From Gammaproteobacteria bacterium (lineage in GTDB: Bacteria; Pseudomonadota; Gammaproteobacteria; Pseudomonadales; Halieaceae): a DNA stretch of 7,787 nucleotides. Below the pieces are notes generated by a model, which saw nothing but the letters and a program-made list of their open reading frames with translations, was not told the origin of the DNA and ran no database searches. Position numbers and translations under genes: made by a program. The first letter of the stretch is position 1. Each line of letters begins with the position of its first letter. Where the stretch lies: assembly GCA_018222695.1 (NCBI GenBank), contig JAAEZV010000074.1, positions 1 to 7,787 on the forward strand, in the 5' to 3' direction. This document shows positions 6,403-7,787 of the stretch, piece by piece.

Positions 6403-7787
6403 TTAGAGACTGCGAGCGATTTCATTCACGTCGAACACCTCAATCAGGTCACCGACTTTCACATCGGTGTAATTCTTCACACCGATACCGCACTCAGTCC
6501 CGTTGCGGACCTCATTGGCGTCATCTTTGAAGCGACGAAGCGACTCCAACTCGCCCTCGTAGATCACCAGGTTGTCACGCAAAACCCGGATAGGCTTGGA
6601 TCGGTAAACGGTGCCTTCGATCACCATACAGCCGGCGATCAAGCCAAACTTGGGTGAACGGAAGACATCGCGCACCTCGGCAATGCCGACAATTTCCTCT
6701 CGCATTTCGGGAGACAACATCCCCGAGAGCGCCGCACGGACATCGTCGATAAGATCGTAGATCACGTTGTAGTAGCGAATCTCGATCCCCTCATTTTCTG
6801 CCGCTGCGCGGGCCTTGCTGTCGGCACGGGCATTGAAACCGATGATGATAGCTGAACTGGTCATCGCAAGGCTGATATCGGTTTCAGAGATACCACCCAC
6901 ACCGCCAGAGACGATGTTGACCTTCACCTCCTCGTTGCCGAGATCGGCCAATGCGCCCTGCAGCGCCTCAAAGGAGCCGCGCACGTCCGCTTTGATAATG
7001 AGGTTGAGCGTCTCGACAGATCCGGCCGTCATGGTCTCAAACATGTTGTCGAGCTTGGCGGCTTGCTGACGCGCAAGCTTGGAAGACCGCATCTTTTCCT
7101 GACGGAAATCGGCGACTTCGCGCGCTTTCTTCTCGCTTTCGACAGCGACGACGGGGTCGCCGGCGTCAGGTGTGCCATCCAGTCCCAATACTTCGACCGG
7201 GATACTGGGGCCCGCATCATTAATTGGCTGCCCGTTTTCATCGAGCATAGCTCGCACTCGACCATATTGCAGACCCGCCAGCACAATATCGCCCTGCTTC
7301 AGCGTGCCCTGCTGAATCAGCAACGACGCAACGGCACCACGGCCTTTATCCAGTCGGGATTCGATCACGATGCCTGAAGCAGGCACATCTGCCGGCGCCA
7401 CCAGCTCAAGTATTTCTGACTGCACTAACAATGCATCCAGGAGCTCATCGATTCCCTGCCCTGTGTGCGCAGATACGGGAATGAACTGCGTATCACCACC
7501 CCAGTCTTCGGGGATCACCTCTTTAGCCGCCAATTCCGTCTTCACCCGCTCGGGATCCGCGCCCTCCTTATCAATTTTATTGACCGCAACCACGATCGGC
7601 ACGTCGGCTGCACGCGCGTGTTGGATGGCCTCTTCGGTCTGGGGCATCACGCCGTCATCAGCGGCCACGACCAAAATAACGATATCGGTTGACTTCGCGC
7701 CGCGCGCACGCATTGCAGTAAAAGCGGCGTGGCCGGGCGTATCGAGGAAGGTGATCATCCCCTTGTCAGTCTTCACGTGGTAAGCAC
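6403..7787 (-). CDS. infB: Translation initiation factor IF-2, C-terminal half (gene runs off the window)
   Basis: The last 461 or so residues of IF-2, the GTPase that brings initiator fMet-tRNA to the 30S subunit and promotes 50S joining. The frame stays open to the window edge and the residues AYHVKTDKG before the first apparent start codon (GTG at 7776) match the interior of the G domain, so that codon is an ordinary Val. Seen: switch II / G3 motif DTPGH (about 7729-7743), [13 protein letters not shown]4 NKID, G5 region SAHTG, then domain II ([25 protein letters not shown]), domain III ([17 protein letters not shown]) and the fMet-tRNA-binding C-terminal domain ([19 protein letters not shown]...[12 protein letters not shown]). 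The P-loop and N-terminal extension lie outside. It heads the visible operon, followed by rbfA after 11 bases. Confidence 0.98.
   Translation of the reverse strand, partial: AYHVKTDKGMITFLDTPGHAAFTAMRARGAKSTDIVILVVAADDGVMPQTEEAIQHARAADVPIVVAVNKIDKEGADPERVKTELAAKEVIPEDWGGDTQFIPVSAHTGQGIDELLDALLVQSEILELVAPADVPASGIVIESRLDKGRGAVASLLIQQGTLKQGDIVLAGLQYGRVRAMLDENGQPINDAGPSIPVEVLGLDGTPDAGDPVVAVESEKKAREVADFRQEKMRSSKLARQQAAKLDNMFETMTAGSVETLNLIIKADVRGSFEALQGALADLGNEEVKVNIVSGGVGGISETDISLAMTSSAIIIGFNARADSKARAAAENEGIEIRYYNVIYDLIDDVRAALSGMLSPEMREEIVGIAEVRDVFRSPKFGLIAGCMVIEGTVYRSKPIRVLRDNLVIYEGELESLRRFKDDANEVRNGTECGIGVKNYTDVKVGDLIEVFDVNEIARSL

Noticed and set aside
7774..7776. GTG as the infB start or as an internal IF-2 start
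   Set aside because: It lies within the conserved G domain, just before the DTPGH motif, and upstream codons still match IF-2; known internal IF-2 starts lie before the G domain.

Overview
The window looks like a piece of a marine or aquatic gammaproteobacterial chromosome. This is inferred from three things: the IF2, TruB, RbfA, S15 and PNPase sequences stay close to their Escherichia coli counterparts along their whole length, the order infB-rbfA-truB-rpsO-pnp is the classical proteobacterial one, and the left-hand TonB-dependent receptor is of the type abundant in carbon-scavenging marine Gammaproteobacteria. The genus cannot be fixed from this sequence alone. No mobile element, CRISPR array, tRNA or rRNA was seen, and no gene-free stretch reaches 300 bases.

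Left part (1-2312, plus strand): the 3' end of a TonB-dependent outer-membrane receptor, closed by a strong intrinsic terminator, then a complete gene for a lipoprotein-type metal-dependent amidohydrolase of the YtcJ-like (Amidohydro_3) group. The two may serve uptake and hydrolysis of the same kind of amide or imide compound, but a terminator separates them and the substrate is unknown.

Centre (2313-2512): a convergent junction of about 200 bases with a bidirectional hairpin terminator that can end both the plus-strand amidohydrolase transcript and the minus-strand pnp transcript.

Right part (2513-7787, minus strand, reading right to left): the translation and RNA-metabolism operon infB (3' part only), rbfA, truB, rpsO, pnp. 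infB, rbfA and truB are packed with gaps of 11 and 2 bases, which suggests translational coupling. rpsO has an 84-base leader that can fold into two hairpins, with a possible pseudoknot reaching the Shine-Dalgarno site; this resembles the logic of S15 autoregulation known in E. coli. A compact GC-rich hairpin without a U-tract sits between rpsO and pnp. The gene products work together: IF2 starts translation, RbfA matures the 30S subunit, TruB modifies tRNA position 55, S15 is an early 30S assembly protein, and PNPase degrades RNA.

I found no clearly new biological system. The observations most worth checking are the rpsO leader structure, the rpsO-pnp hairpin, and a run of nine G residues inside truB.
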